NCBI GenBank assembly: GCA_026874595.1
Contig: CM049321.1
Location: 9,484,979 to 9,548,978, forward strand
DNA: 64,000 nt
DNA from: Sipunculus nudus
Taxonomy: Eukaryota; Annelida; Sipuncula; Golfingiida; Sipunculidae
Direction of reading: 5' to 3'
In this document: in pieces, positions 9,700 through 20,465 of the stretch
How positions within the stretch are numbered: the first letter of the stretch is position 1
Layout of the letters: each line of letters opens with the position of its first letter
Made by a program: the position numbers and the translations under genes
Notes under the pieces: model-generated
What the model was told of the DNA's origin: nothing
The model's input: the letters and a program-made list of their open reading frames with translations, nothing else
Database searches by the model: none

Positions 9700-11312
9700 T
9701 GTGTTTATTTTACATTATTTCTTGGATGCTCAAACATACCCCCAAAATTCGGAGAACCTAGGTCATAGTGGCCCAATATCAGGTTTGTGGGTAGAACTTT
9801 TGAGGAACTCTCATAATATCAAATTAGAAGATTCTAGATCTAATGGTTATGTTTTCTGTCCTACTTTGGTATCAAATGTTCAATTAGTCTGGGGGGGGGG
9901 GGGTACATATAAGCCCCATGGCTCAGAGAATATGGGTAACAGAGACCTAATTTCAGGTTTCCAGGGATATTTTTCACGGACCTATCTGGATGTCTAGATA
10001 GAAGATTCTAGGACCAACGATAACGATTTGTGCCCGCCTCTTTGTAGGTCTCAAAGATAGACCCAAAAAAATGTTAAAATTTAAAAACAAAATCCAGGTG
10101 GCACCACCAGTCTGCATGAACCGACGAAACACTCCTTCATCAATATGTATGCAAAGAATCATGGTAATCAATGCAATGGTTGTTCAGATACTGGATCTTT
10201 TGTATCAAACCTTTAATTATTCTGGGGGTTCTAAGCCCTATAGGTCAGAGAATGTGAGTAACCGTGACCTAATTTCAGATTTCTGGAAAAAAACTATTGA
10301 GGAACACTCAGGATGTCAAGTTAGAAGATTCTGGGTCCAATGATTATGATTTGTGCCCTGCTTTGGTATCAAATTTTCAATAATTCGGGGGTGGGGGGGG
10401 GTATTTATAAGCCCCTAGGCTCAAAGAAAATGGAAAACTAAATTTAGGTTTCAAAGGAGACTTTTCAAATGTCACCCTGCATGTCGAGATACAAGGTCAA
10501 TTCATACGAATTGTGCCCTGTTAATAGATGATCGCATCTGTAAAGGTCTCAAAATAGAGAAAAAAAATCCTAATAAACTGAATAAATATAGGTGGTGCCA
10601 CAAGTCTGCGGTAACTGATGAAACACTCCTTGATCAATGCATAAGTTGTTCAGATACTTGAGCTTTTGTATAAAATTTTCCATTATTCTTGGGATACTTC
10701 GAAGCCCAATAGCTCAGAGGTTTTGGGTAACAGAGACCTAATTTAAACTTTCACAGGAGACTTTTCATTAGCCTCCCTGCATGTCAAGAAAGAAGATTCT
10801 AATGTCTAGTCGTTACGATTTGTGCTCTGTTAACAGATGACCGCATCTTTTAAGGTCTCAAAATAGAGGAAAAAAGTCGTAAAAAATCGGAAAAAGATGG
10901 CGCCATCAGCCTGCAGATCTTGATGAAACACTCCATGATCAATATCCATACAAAGAATCATAGTGATCAATGCACTAGTTGTTCAGATACTTGAGCTTTT
11001 GTTTAAGAATCATAGTGATCAATGCACTAGTTGTTCAGATACTTGAGCTTTTGTTTAAAATTTCCATTATTCTGGGGGTATTTCAAAGCCCCATAGCTCG
11101 AAGAATACGGATAACAGATACCTAATCCCATGTTTCCAGGGAGATTTCGTCCTCTCTGGATGTTAAGTTAGAAGATTCTAGGTCTAGCGGTTACGATTCG
11201 TGTCCTGTTAATGGACAGACGGCCGGATGGCCGGACGGCCCGACGGACGGACGTGCGACGGACAAAGAGTGATTGCTAAAGCTAAGATGACTTACAGTCA
11301 GCTGAGCTAAAA
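9700..11312 (-). mobile_element. Pearl-like element (copy 1), hairpin end at right
   Basis: On the minus strand the element starts with a hairpin near 11,312-11,285 (AGCTCAGCTGACTGTAAGTC pairing back), followed by a TAGCAATCAC block, then a GTCC-type microsatellite (11,210-11,270), then core repeats. Core repeats carry the phrase GAAGATTCTAG (about 9828, 10,001, 10,326, 10,790, 11,171 on the plus strand) and CCTAATTTCAGGTTTCCAGG. Spacing is irregular because some copies have lost or gained blocks. The same architecture, inverted, is at 18.3-20 kb. Hairpin, tetranucleotide microsatellite and core repeats of about 160 bp match the published description of pearl elements in bivalves, a group likened to Helentron-derived HINE elements. 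No coding capacity. Confidence 0.6.
10953..11056. repeat. Exact 52-bp tandem duplication
   Basis: The 52 bp at 10,953-11,004 are repeated at 11,005-11,056 with no mismatch seen. It lies inside the pearl-like element and must be recent relative to the surrounding diverged core repeats. Confidence 0.85.
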
Positions 11313-11379
11313 ACGCATGCCCCCATGCAGGTTTATATGAGATCTCTCAACAGCATTCCCCATTCCGTACATTAAGAAT

Positions 11380-11857
11380 CTTACACGTTACCACTGAAGA
11401 AACTGACTTAAATGAGCCCTCAAAGCTCAGGCGAAGCCGTGAGAATTTGAACCAAACATTGTTTTGTATTAATTTTGAACATATGACAGTCAGTGCTACG
11501 CCTGCACGCGAGAAGCTACTCATAAGGGGTGACAATGTATGTGTACCGTTTATTCATAAAAAATGAAGAAGTCTATTTGTAATGAAATAACCAGACCCAC
11601 TGTTGTGCTATAAATAGAGAATCAGGTAAATGCATGAGAAATATAGATTTACCTGAAGTATTTATTTCATGGATTCCTAGAGTCTTGCTAATCAATATTA
11701 TCATGCAAAACAAATCCTTAAAATTTTATAGGCAGAACTTTATACCCAGTACTACCAGTTGTCAGGAAATTATAAAAAATAATGTGACCACGTCATGTTA
11801 AAATTTGAGTAGTTTTTCTAAAATTACGAAATGTCTGTTCACTTATTTTTTATGTAT

Positions 11858-11905
<48 letters not shown>

Positions 11906-12365
11906 ATGCCTGGCTGTATCAAATATCTCGTATATTGTAAAAAGCTGTGTTTTTGCATCTTTCTGTCTAGTTACAAAACAATATTGGCCACATGTATTGA
12001 TTATTCAAATAGTAAGATGCTATTAACAAAACAGATAAATGAGTAGGATAATAACCGTATAAACGTAGCAAGAAAATAATAAGATTTTATTGCTAAGTGC
12101 GTTTGAAAGGTGTCACTCGTCCACCAAGAGGTGACGTTGAAAAAGAGGATTTCCAAGAATTCGGTAAGCAGCGTACTCCAAAAGACATATACCGGGCTCG
12201 CAAAAGTCGGGATTTTGGGCACACCCTTCCCCTCGGGGGTGGTGGTTTGGGGGAGCCAAAGTCATGTACTTTCTTACAACATGACCCAGGACTATTAAAT
12301 CAACGAACAGCAACCGCTGCCCTCATGCTGTACATTGATTTACTGAAATCTTTCAGGGATCCAGA
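11380..12365. repeat. Dispersed repeat, copy 1 of an approximately 1-kb pair
   Basis: This segment aligns by eye, in the same orientation, with 41,806-42,780. Shared landmarks in the same order include ACTGAAGAAACTGA, GTACCGTTTATTCAT, AAATAGAG.ATCAG, AAATTACGAAATGTC (copy 1), GCGTTTGAAAGGTGTCACTC and TTTACTGA...CTTTCAGGG. Divergence is considerable, with indels, and copy 1 alone contains an (AT)n tract. A 118-codon frame at 12,097-12,453 crosses the right part, but copy 2 does not keep it open, so I do not call it a gene. Confidence 0.65.
11861..11902. repeat. (AT)n microsatellite
   Basis: About 42 bp of AT inside the dispersed repeat; absent from the equivalent place in the copy at 42.3 kb. 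Confidence 0.95.
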
Positions 12366-12459
12366 TTTACAATGTATCCAGAATCTATTAAAAGACATGG
12401 GTCCTGTGTCCGTCACCTTTGATTTCGTGACCCCGAAATCATTTATTCATTAAAAATAT

Positions 12460-13875
12460 AGAGTATGATACATATTACAATTATTGGACACATTTGAGCA
12501 ACTATCCGAATCAATATCAATATCTATATAATTAATACGGTGTTGGGTATTTCTAGACCATGATTTACCTGCTTCCGTTCTGATTTGACTCCCTATATTC
12601 GGCAGACGTATCGTTGGTGGCTCTTCTAGGACAAGTTTGTTTTATTTTGCGGGATTATGCCCTATTAAGTTGAATAATTAATAATTTTAATATTTCCCCA
12701 TTAGGTGCCCCTATTTCTTTTGTCCTGCAAGGTCCTCCACGACTGTGACGCTTTTACAGGAGGCGCCTCGGGGATTTTGACAGGCCTGTTTAGACCGTGG
12801 CCAGAGCGCATGTCCTGCCCAAAAGGCATTTCCGTGCAATACGCGGTCACGCGGGTCCACTATAATCCCCATTGATCCCCCATATCCATTGTAACGCCTC
12901 TAAAGGAATTTTAGCTTTCAAAAGGAAGGAAAGGTTTTTAATCCAAAGACCACATGGCTCCGCTTTCAATGCGTGGGCTTTTCAGTTTGGTCAACACTGA
13001 GCACTGAGTGATGTGACCACCGTTTGACACATTTTTATTGGGTTACAGGTATGTTGATTTTTATACATTCACAAATATCTTTCCATGATAACCATGGTAT
13101 CAGAAGTTCGACAAAGTCAGGTGTTTTATTAATTTTTTTTAAAAAGGAGCCTCACAACTTAATTATCATTCGGGTTGTCCGTTGTCTGTAGGGACGGTGA
13201 AACATGAGATAATATCACCAGTATATCTTTAAATTGATAAACTAGACTGTGTAGTCAGGGCGTACGGAAGTCCATCAGAATATCCTTTAATACCAGTCAT
13301 GTGTTCAAGTGTATGCGTTTCACTGTCATGCTTCAGTAACTCAAGTTCAACCTGCTTTCTTTTTATCTGGGAGTGTTGTCAATTTTGCATCGGACCTGCT
13401 CATTCCATGACAATTTACAGTACTTAAACCAAACATTTAATACTGTTGGAATATATTTTTCTGGGCCTATCTTTTTTACGTTGGCAGCAAGACGTTTTAC
13501 ATACATAGGACTTCAACGACATATGCATGTGTATACAAATAACGCATGTGTCTGTTAACATGCCTTAGACTATACCCTCAACTGACTATACTGAATAAAC
13601 ATCGTGTTTTACGATGTCGCCTGAACTTCAACTAATACAAAGCATCTTTGATATAAATTTAGGGTAAATGCTTATTTATACAATCGTTATATCTACGATA
13701 TTTCCTAAGCAATGAAGCAATCCGACCTATGTTGTTTATCGGGGAAAAAAACTTCTCACTTAAAAATTCGTACACCCTATATATGCCTCACGTCCTTTTC
13801 CAACATTTATTTATTGGGTGATTTCTCGAATAGAATAATTTTTCTTTCTATGTTGATATTTTTGGGGAGGTTGTT
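12460..13875. other. Stretch without recognisable gene
   Basis: Somewhat less AT-rich around 12,700-12,900. No protein family, splice-bounded exon or RNA gene could be supported. Confidence 0.5.
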
Positions 13876-13877
13876 CT

Positions 13878-15183
13878 TATAAGATAAGATAAGATATAGT
13901 TTATTGCTATATATATGTAATAAAATCATCACTAACAATAGTATTTGGCTTGACTGGCTTGCTTAAACAAACACATTAAACAAGAAATAATAAAATACAA
14001 TTGTGTATAGAAAAAAAAGACGTATGACTTAGAATGTTTGACTAGATTATTGTGCTGCAAGTGATATATTTAATTCCCGAACGGCTGACGCGTAAGTGCT
14101 GGTTTGAGTTCTTTTGGAATTGCCTGATAGAGACCTATAGCGAACCCCCGATTTCAGTTTTTTAAACAAATAGTGCGCCGGATGACTATAGTCTTCTATA
14201 ATGTCGTTTGCTTTCTTCAACAATCGTGTTTGAAATAAGGAGTCAACTGTGGGTAAAGGAACCCCAATGATCCTTCCACCTGTTCTAACTACCCTCGAAA
14301 CACGGTTCCTTTCCTCGACCGTGATACTTCCTCCCCATACAGTGACTGACAACGTCACGACTCCCTGAATTACCGCCCGATAAAACTTTAATAAAATCGG
14401 TTGACTGAGCCCGAAATCTTTTAGGTTCCTTAGAAAGAATAAACGTTGTTGTGCCTTCTATACGCAGTAATTAACATTTTCGGCCCACTTCAAATCAGAA
14501 GAAATAAAAATTCCTAAAAATTTAAAACAGTCAACGATTTCAACCTCGGAGCCTTTAATTATTAAGGGTAATATTTCAGTTTTCTTCCGTCTAAAATCAA
14601 TTATCATCTCCTTGGTTTTCTTAACATTTAACTCCAGATTATTTTCAGAGCACCACGAAGTTAAAGTTTTATTTTCATTGCGGTAAACACTTTCGTTATT
14701 TCCCCGGATGAGCCCAGAAACTGTTGTGTCATCTGCAAATTTTACAATGAGGCAATCATCAGAAGTAGAGACACAGTCATAGGTGAATAGAGAGTACAAT
14801 TTTGGTGAAAGCACACAACCTTGGGGTGCTTCAGTGTTTAAGACCAATTCTTCAGAAATAATATTACCAATCTTAACCACTTGAGGCTGATTTGTTAAAA
14901 AGTCTAAGATCCAGTTACACATGTTAATATTAAGACCCAGTTTTGATAGCTTTCCGATTAATTTATTGGGAAGGATAGTGTTAAAGGCTAGGCTGAAATC
15001 AATGAATAATACCCTTGCATAGGTAGATTTTTGTAAGTCGAGATGTTTTAAAATACGGTAAAGTGTGAATGATACAGCGTCATCTGTTTAGCGGTTACCA
15101 CGATAGGCGAACTGAAAGGGATCAAAAGTTTCTGAAATACAGGATTTGAGATAATTTAACACCAGTCGCTCAAAACTCTTGGT
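13878..15183 (-). pseudogene. CR1/Rex1-like LINE fragment, reverse transcriptase and C-terminus
   Basis: Minus-strand reading gives LTKSFERLVLNYLKSCI near 15,180, then [62 protein letters not shown], the catalytic [11 protein letters not shown] (about 14,740), [14 protein letters not shown] and [14 protein letters not shown]. After a stop the same frame resumes with the C-terminal block ending ALPT-type residues and YRSLSGNSKRTQTS. The (F/Y)xDD motif and the D-F-x-x-A-F block mark a non-LTR RT. In-frame stops are at about 15,088-15,090 (TAA) and 14,458-14,460 (TAG). The 3' end terminates in a TATCT-like short tandem tail (plus strand 13,880-13,905), as CR1/Rex1-type elements often do. The endonuclease is missing, so it is 5' truncated and dead. 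Confidence 0.8.
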
Positions 15184-15335
15184 TAACAGAAGTTAGTTAA
15201 TGATGGATATTGATAGAAAAGGGCAACTTATGCTACATAATCATCATTTGAAGAAATCTAGTACAGTAAAAATAAGGGTATTCAAATTACAGAAGGACCT
15301 CTAACAGTGCAAGGTGTAAGGGTATCACAACACAC

Positions 15336-16194
15336 TGTTACGGAACCTAATATCAACAGATCACGTTGTCCTGACGAGCATAAATATTGTTATGGAGATA
15401 AAAAATCAGATTATGTAACACCAGGCAGCTAGAAATGTCTTAGGAAATAAATAAAGAAGTCAGTGTTTTTTTTGTTAACAAATAATTATAATTTATTCTT
15501 AAAACGATCCCAACATTACAATACACTAAGTCAATACAATAACACAGTATAACAGTAAATCAATACAATCACACAGTATAATAAACAAAGTTTACAGTAC
15601 CTCGATACCACCACTGTCACAGCGACAACAAGTCCTTTAAAATGTATAACCCAGATGAACAGTGCACATAAATCTTCTCAGACAATAATAGTCCAATTTA
15701 ATCACAAAATCAATCTGCAGTAATCCAAAAGTAATAATGTTGTAATAATGCCGAAAGCAAACTGGAGACAGGCCGCACTAAATCTGCAAAGAGTTCGTAG
15801 AATTCCTGGCACTACTGCAATTATCGGGTAGGTCCAAAACTGACTCACGCTCTTCCATGTCCGCTGGAATATTTCTCTCTCCTCTCTAGGCTCTAAAAAC
15901 AGTCCCTATTATAACATCTCGTCCGAAAATTGAAGAAACCCTTGTTTCACAAACAATCGAAAGAACCCATCAATGCATAACACAAACGCCGAAAGAACAA
16001 TACAAGACACGCGCTCACAGAGCGCGACCAGCCCAGAAAGTTCCAGATTAGCATGACCGCTGTGTTTCTACACGTCAGACCCCACACGTGGGCCGGGCCA
16101 GCTCGCGCGTCTCCCATGGCAATGGACAATGCTAGCGCTACACAGACACATGTAAAGACTGCGGCACACATTAAAAGGGACACCTTGAACAACA
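15336..16194 (-). mobile_element. Solo LTR of a Ty3/gypsy-type element (859 bp)
   Basis: On the minus strand it starts TGTTGTTCAAGG and ends GGTTCCGTAACA, i.e. TG...CA. The first about 670 bp match by eye the LTR segment in the tandem array (52,095-52,731); both have GCTAGC, CTATGG or CATTGCCATGGGAGACG, ACGTGTAGAAACACAGCG and GGGCTGGTCGCGCTC. A five-base repeat CACAC flanks both ends (15,331-15,335 and 16,195-16,199), a plausible target duplication, though the right flank is an AC microsatellite so chance is possible. No internal region is present on either side, hence a solo LTR from recombination. Confidence 0.75.
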
Positions 16195-16279
16195 CACACA
16201 CACATATATGTGTATATACATATGATATTATAGAAAGATATAATATTACAAAGACAAGAGGAAGTGAGAAAACTCTATG

Positions 16280-17040
16280 AAACTTTGGTCAAAACGATTA
16301 CTTAGCCAATATGGAAATAACTTTAAAAAACCCGCCTTTTAATCATTTCAAATCCCTTCTTAGTAATACAATTTATATAGAAGAAAGGGCAGCAAAAAGT
16401 AAAGGCAAATTACATATTCATGAAAGTAAATCAAAGTACATTTAGCTGAGAAATGTCCTGCTTTTACATAAACATGCATTTTATGCAAAATAATATATTA
16501 GAAATGGTTTTGTAAGAAACAAGAGAACTATTAATTTAATATTATATTAAGACACAACTTGTATAGTTATTAGATTTTTTTATAAATGTTTTTGTATATA
16601 TGTTTGTTTTCTTTTTATATTTGATGATACAAAAATCATGATGACGGACGCCATGAGGGACGATCGACGAAGCAACTTTCTGAGCGTGCCATTTAATCGA
16701 GAAAAAATTGTGCAATGATGATATTATAAAATTATAATTAGACACATTTGCTCATAAAATTTTGAAAACCGCGCAAGCATCATGAAATAAGTACCTACCG
16801 ACACAATTTAGAAACGTATGATTCCAGTGCAGCATAACTGGAAAACGTTGCTGGTTGGTAGGGGTATTCGCAGGGTAATGAATCGGAGCATCTGTGAACC
16901 TTGTACATTTTGTTGTCTACAATCCGATCATAGTTAGGATCTACAAATTATAACATATGTAAACTAAATATTAAAGCTCACCTTCATTCGGACTGTCAAC
17001 AAATACGTTTCTAGCAAGCTGTACATCTGAATAATCTGAA
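16280..17040. other. AT-rich stretch without recognisable gene
   Basis: No supportable feature; only short frames. Confidence 0.5.
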
Positions 17041-17043
17041 GAG

Positions 17044-17046
<3 letters not shown>

Positions 17047-17126
<80 letters not shown>
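17047..17126. repeat. Compound (AT)n(GA)n microsatellite
   Basis: AT run to about 17,089 followed directly by a GA run to about 17,126. Confidence 0.95.
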
Positions 17127-17129
<3 letters not shown>

Positions 17130-17419
17130 AAAAATCTAGACCATCCCGGCTATGACCATCCCTCTAAGACGGCCAACGTCCATTTTCTTTGGTTGGTGAC
17201 CATCACATGAATCCCTTGATCACGCTATAGGCCCTTGGCAGCAATTTATTAGTCGTTCAAGAGAATATAAAAAATATCCACATTGCGCAAATTGGATGGC
17301 CTTAATAAGTTTTGATTATTGTATCTGGGCGAAGGAAGAAAATGATGGCGCTCGAGCGCCGAAGTCGAGAGAGTCGGGGGAACCCCGCCTTAGGCGCTCT
17401 TTCACCAACGATAAAGATA

Positions 17420-17426
17420 AGATATA

Positions 17427-17484
<58 letters not shown>
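17420..17484. repeat. (AT)n microsatellite
   Basis: About 65 bp of nearly pure AT with one G near its start. Confidence 0.95.
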
Positions 17485-17487
<3 letters not shown>

Positions 17488-17519
17488 TTGTTTAAATTAA
17501 GATCTATTAAATAAAAGGT

Positions 17520-18300
17520 CCAAAGTTTACGAGAAATTCTGAGGAGATATACATTAAAAAACTAAAGTCTTTTAATAGTTGATATTGTTTGAGCTGACGT
17601 AACAAGGCTGTTTGGTCATTTGATGTGATACTAGTCTCTTTCTACATAGGATTTGGAAGGATTGTGTCAGGATGAAAACCTTTGTTTTTTTGGTTATTGT
17701 ATAATCGTGCTCATTTGTTAAGATTTATATTTGGTTTATGTCGCTCATGCTGTTGTAAGTGTTTATTAGTGTTGTTGTAAGCGTCTGTAAGAGTCCGTTC
17801 TATCACGTAATCTTTAACAATCGGTGTATTTGTGCTTGCTCTCAAAGTTCTGAAGTTTTAATTAACCTAATTACTTTTAAGGTTCCTTTGTGTCTCAGCT
17901 GCACCTAAGGAAGCTATGAATCCATATATGCCTAAATGGCAGATCCATTGTTTATATATGTGTGTAGCTGTCTCTTTATTTGGATTAGTCCTTCCTATAG
18001 CACACAGCCTTTAGAGATTTAACCTACCCCATATTTGTTGACTTATACGCCTACGCGGGGGCGCTGTTGCAACCACTATTGTATTAAAGGTCACTATTGT
18101 AATAATTATTAAAATAATGGTTGGGCAGGGCCATTATTTGCCAACTACTATTGTAATAACAGTCACTCTTGTAATAATTATTATTGCACTTGCAATTATG
18201 TTTATTACTTTAGTGGTTGGTGTTACTAGTCCGAATTTCTTGACATTATACTTGAGATTCGTAAGAATTTGTTTTTATCTAAAAAAAACATATAATTGAC
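17520..18300. other. Stretch without gene; weak ATTGTAATAA repeats
   Basis: No gene seen. Between 18,070 and 18,190 the phrase ACTATTGTAATAA recurs three or four times, resembling the about 20-bp monomer that builds the palindromes at 27-35 kb, but without the GTTACGACCC border. Confidence 0.4.
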
Positions 18301-18314
18301 TCTTTATCCCGACA

Positions 18315-20010
18315 GAGGCTTTAGTGTTTAGCTCAGCTGACTGTAAGTCATCTGAGCTATAGCGATCACCCTTTGTCCGGCGTCCGCCTGGCCGTCCGTC
18401 CATTAACAGGGCACAAATCGTTAGACCTAGAAATTTCTAACTGTACATCCTGGGAGGTTCTGGGCAAATCTCCTTGGAAACCTGAAATAAGGTCATGATG
18501 ATCTACATTTGGTGACTTATGGGCCGAAAACATGATTTTGAGCACCCAGACAGCCAGACCTATAGGGAAAAGATGTCTCAGAGAACCCTGATTGTCAGAT
18601 GGGGACAAATTGTATCTGTGGAGCCTAGAATCTTCTAACACAATATCCTGGGAGTTTCTAGGCAAATCTCCATTGGAAACCTGAAATTAGATCATGGTGA
18701 CCTATATTTCATGACCTACGGGCCGAAAACATAATTTTTAGCATCCAGACAGTCAGAAGGGGTATAAATTGAATCGATAAGGCCTAGAATCCTCCAATGT
18801 GACTTTTAGGGGTGTACTAAGCAAATTTACTTGGAAACCTGAAAATAGGTCATGGTGATCTACATTTTGTGACCTATGGGCGAAACATGATTTTGAGCAC
18901 CCATACAGTCAGATGGGGCACAACCAGTATTCATCAGGCCTAGAATCCTCAAACATGACATTCAGGGAGGTCCTAGGCAAATAACCTTGGAAACCTGAAA
19001 TTAGGTCACTGTGACCTATAGTCTGCGACCTATAGGAAAAAGATGTCGTATGAACACCCTGAATATCAGATGGTGACAAATCGCATCTGTAAGGCCTAGA
19101 ATCTTCTTACATAATTTCCTGGGAGCCTCTAGGCAAATCTCCTTTGAAACCTGAAATTAGGTCATGGTGACCTACATTTTATGACCTACGAGACAAAAAT
19201 CTGATTTTGAGCACCCTGAATGTCAGATGGGCACAAATCGTATCTGTTAGGCCTAGAATCTTCTAATGCAACATCCTGGGAGGTCCTAGGCAAATCTCCT
19301 TGGAAACCTGAAATTAGGTCATGGTGACCTACATTTTGTGACCTACAGGCCGAAAACATGATGTTGAGCATCCAAAAAGTCAGGCAGGGCAAACATTGTA
19401 TTTGTTAGGCCTAGAATCTTCTAATGTAACATTCTGAGGCGTCCTTGGCAAATGTCTGTGGAAAACTGAAATTAGGTCACCATGACCTATATTTTGCAAC
19501 CTTTAGGAAAAGAAGTCATAAAGGCACCCAGACAGTCAGTCAGGGCACACATTGTATCTGTTAAGCCTAGAATCTTCCAATGTAACATTCTGAGACGTCC
19601 TTGGTCAATGTCCTTGGAAAACTGATAATAGGTTACCAAGACCTATATTTTGCAACCTATCAGAAAAGATGTCATATGAGCACCAAGACAGTCAGACAGG
19701 GCACAAATTGTATTCATTAGCCCTAGAATCTTTTAATATAAAATTCGGGAAGATCTTAGTCAAGTGTCCTTGGAAACCTGAATTTAGGTCATGGTGACCT
19801 ATATTGTGTGACCTTTGGGCTGAAAAATGGTTTTGAACGCGCAGACAGACAAGGCACAAATTGAACCCATAAGCCCTAGAATCTTCTAACATGGTCGACA
19901 TTCAGGGAAATCCTTGGCAATTCTCTTTAGAAACCTGATCCATTTTCCTTGGAACCCTCTATTGTGAAATCTAGGGGGGTCCTGGGCAGGTCGTCTATGA
20001 ATCCTGAAAT
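18315..20010 (+). mobile_element. Pearl-like element (copy 2), about ten 156-bp core repeats
   Basis: Starts with a hairpin at about 18,331-18,358: AGCTCAG, then TGACT-GTA-AGTCA, then CTGAGCT, a nearly perfect stem with a 3-nt loop. A CTATAGCGATCACCC block and a CGTCCG-rich microsatellite (18,378-18,402) follow. Core repeats then run to about 20,000, marked by GCCTAGAATCTTCTAA at about 18,622, 18,782, 18,938, 19,094, 19,251, 19,409, 19,565, 19,720 and 19,874, so the period is 154-160 bp. Each repeat also carries CTTGGAAACCTGAAATTAGGTCA. It is the same family as 9.7-11.3 kb, inverted. Non-coding. Confidence 0.65.
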
Positions 20011-20272
20011 TTTTATTTTCTATTTACTATTTACAATAGTAACAGGGTCGTGCAACCACCACTAACGGCTTAAGAAGTAAATCCTCTCATTTTCCTTCTT
20101 GAAATACTACTTATGTTATATATTTGTATCCAGGTGTAAAGATAGTGCCTTACCTAGTAATTATAGGTACACAAATCACATACAATGTACATGCGTATCA
20201 GATTTTTTTACATGTTAGTGAAATAGTTATAAATTCGATCAAAAATAAATTTGACATACATTACTCCATTGT

Positions 20273-20298
20273 AATTTTTTTTTTTTCTTTTTTTTTTC
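20273..20298 (-). other. Poly(A) tail of the Tx1/L1-like LINE
   Basis: T-rich run on the plus strand equals a poly(A) tail on the minus strand. A minus-strand AATAAA lies about 55 nt before it (20,352-20,357). This fixes the LINE's 3' end. Confidence 0.7.
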
Positions 20299-20465
20299 GC
20301 CTCAGACTGTTGAATTAACTCAACCTTCTGAATTCATCATCGGCGATTAAATTTATTTTAAACTCAACAAATGACATGAAATACAGACAATTTACATTAT
20401 TATACAAGACTCCACAAGACAAACAATTGAAGGCCATTCTGACCACAAATTCAAAAATCCAAGAT

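Noticed and set aside
12097-12453. A 118-codon plus frame as a gene
   Set aside because: The homologous segment at 42.5 kb does not keep it open, there are overlapping frames on the other strand and no splice or motif support.
18366-19901. Several 65-100-codon minus-strand frames with FQGDLPRTSQDV-like repeats
   Set aside because: They are produced by the 156-bp core repeats of a pearl-like element and have no consistent frame.
18315-20010. CRISPR-like array
   Set aside because: Repeat units are 154-160 bp with diverged copies and no spacer structure, in a eukaryotic context.
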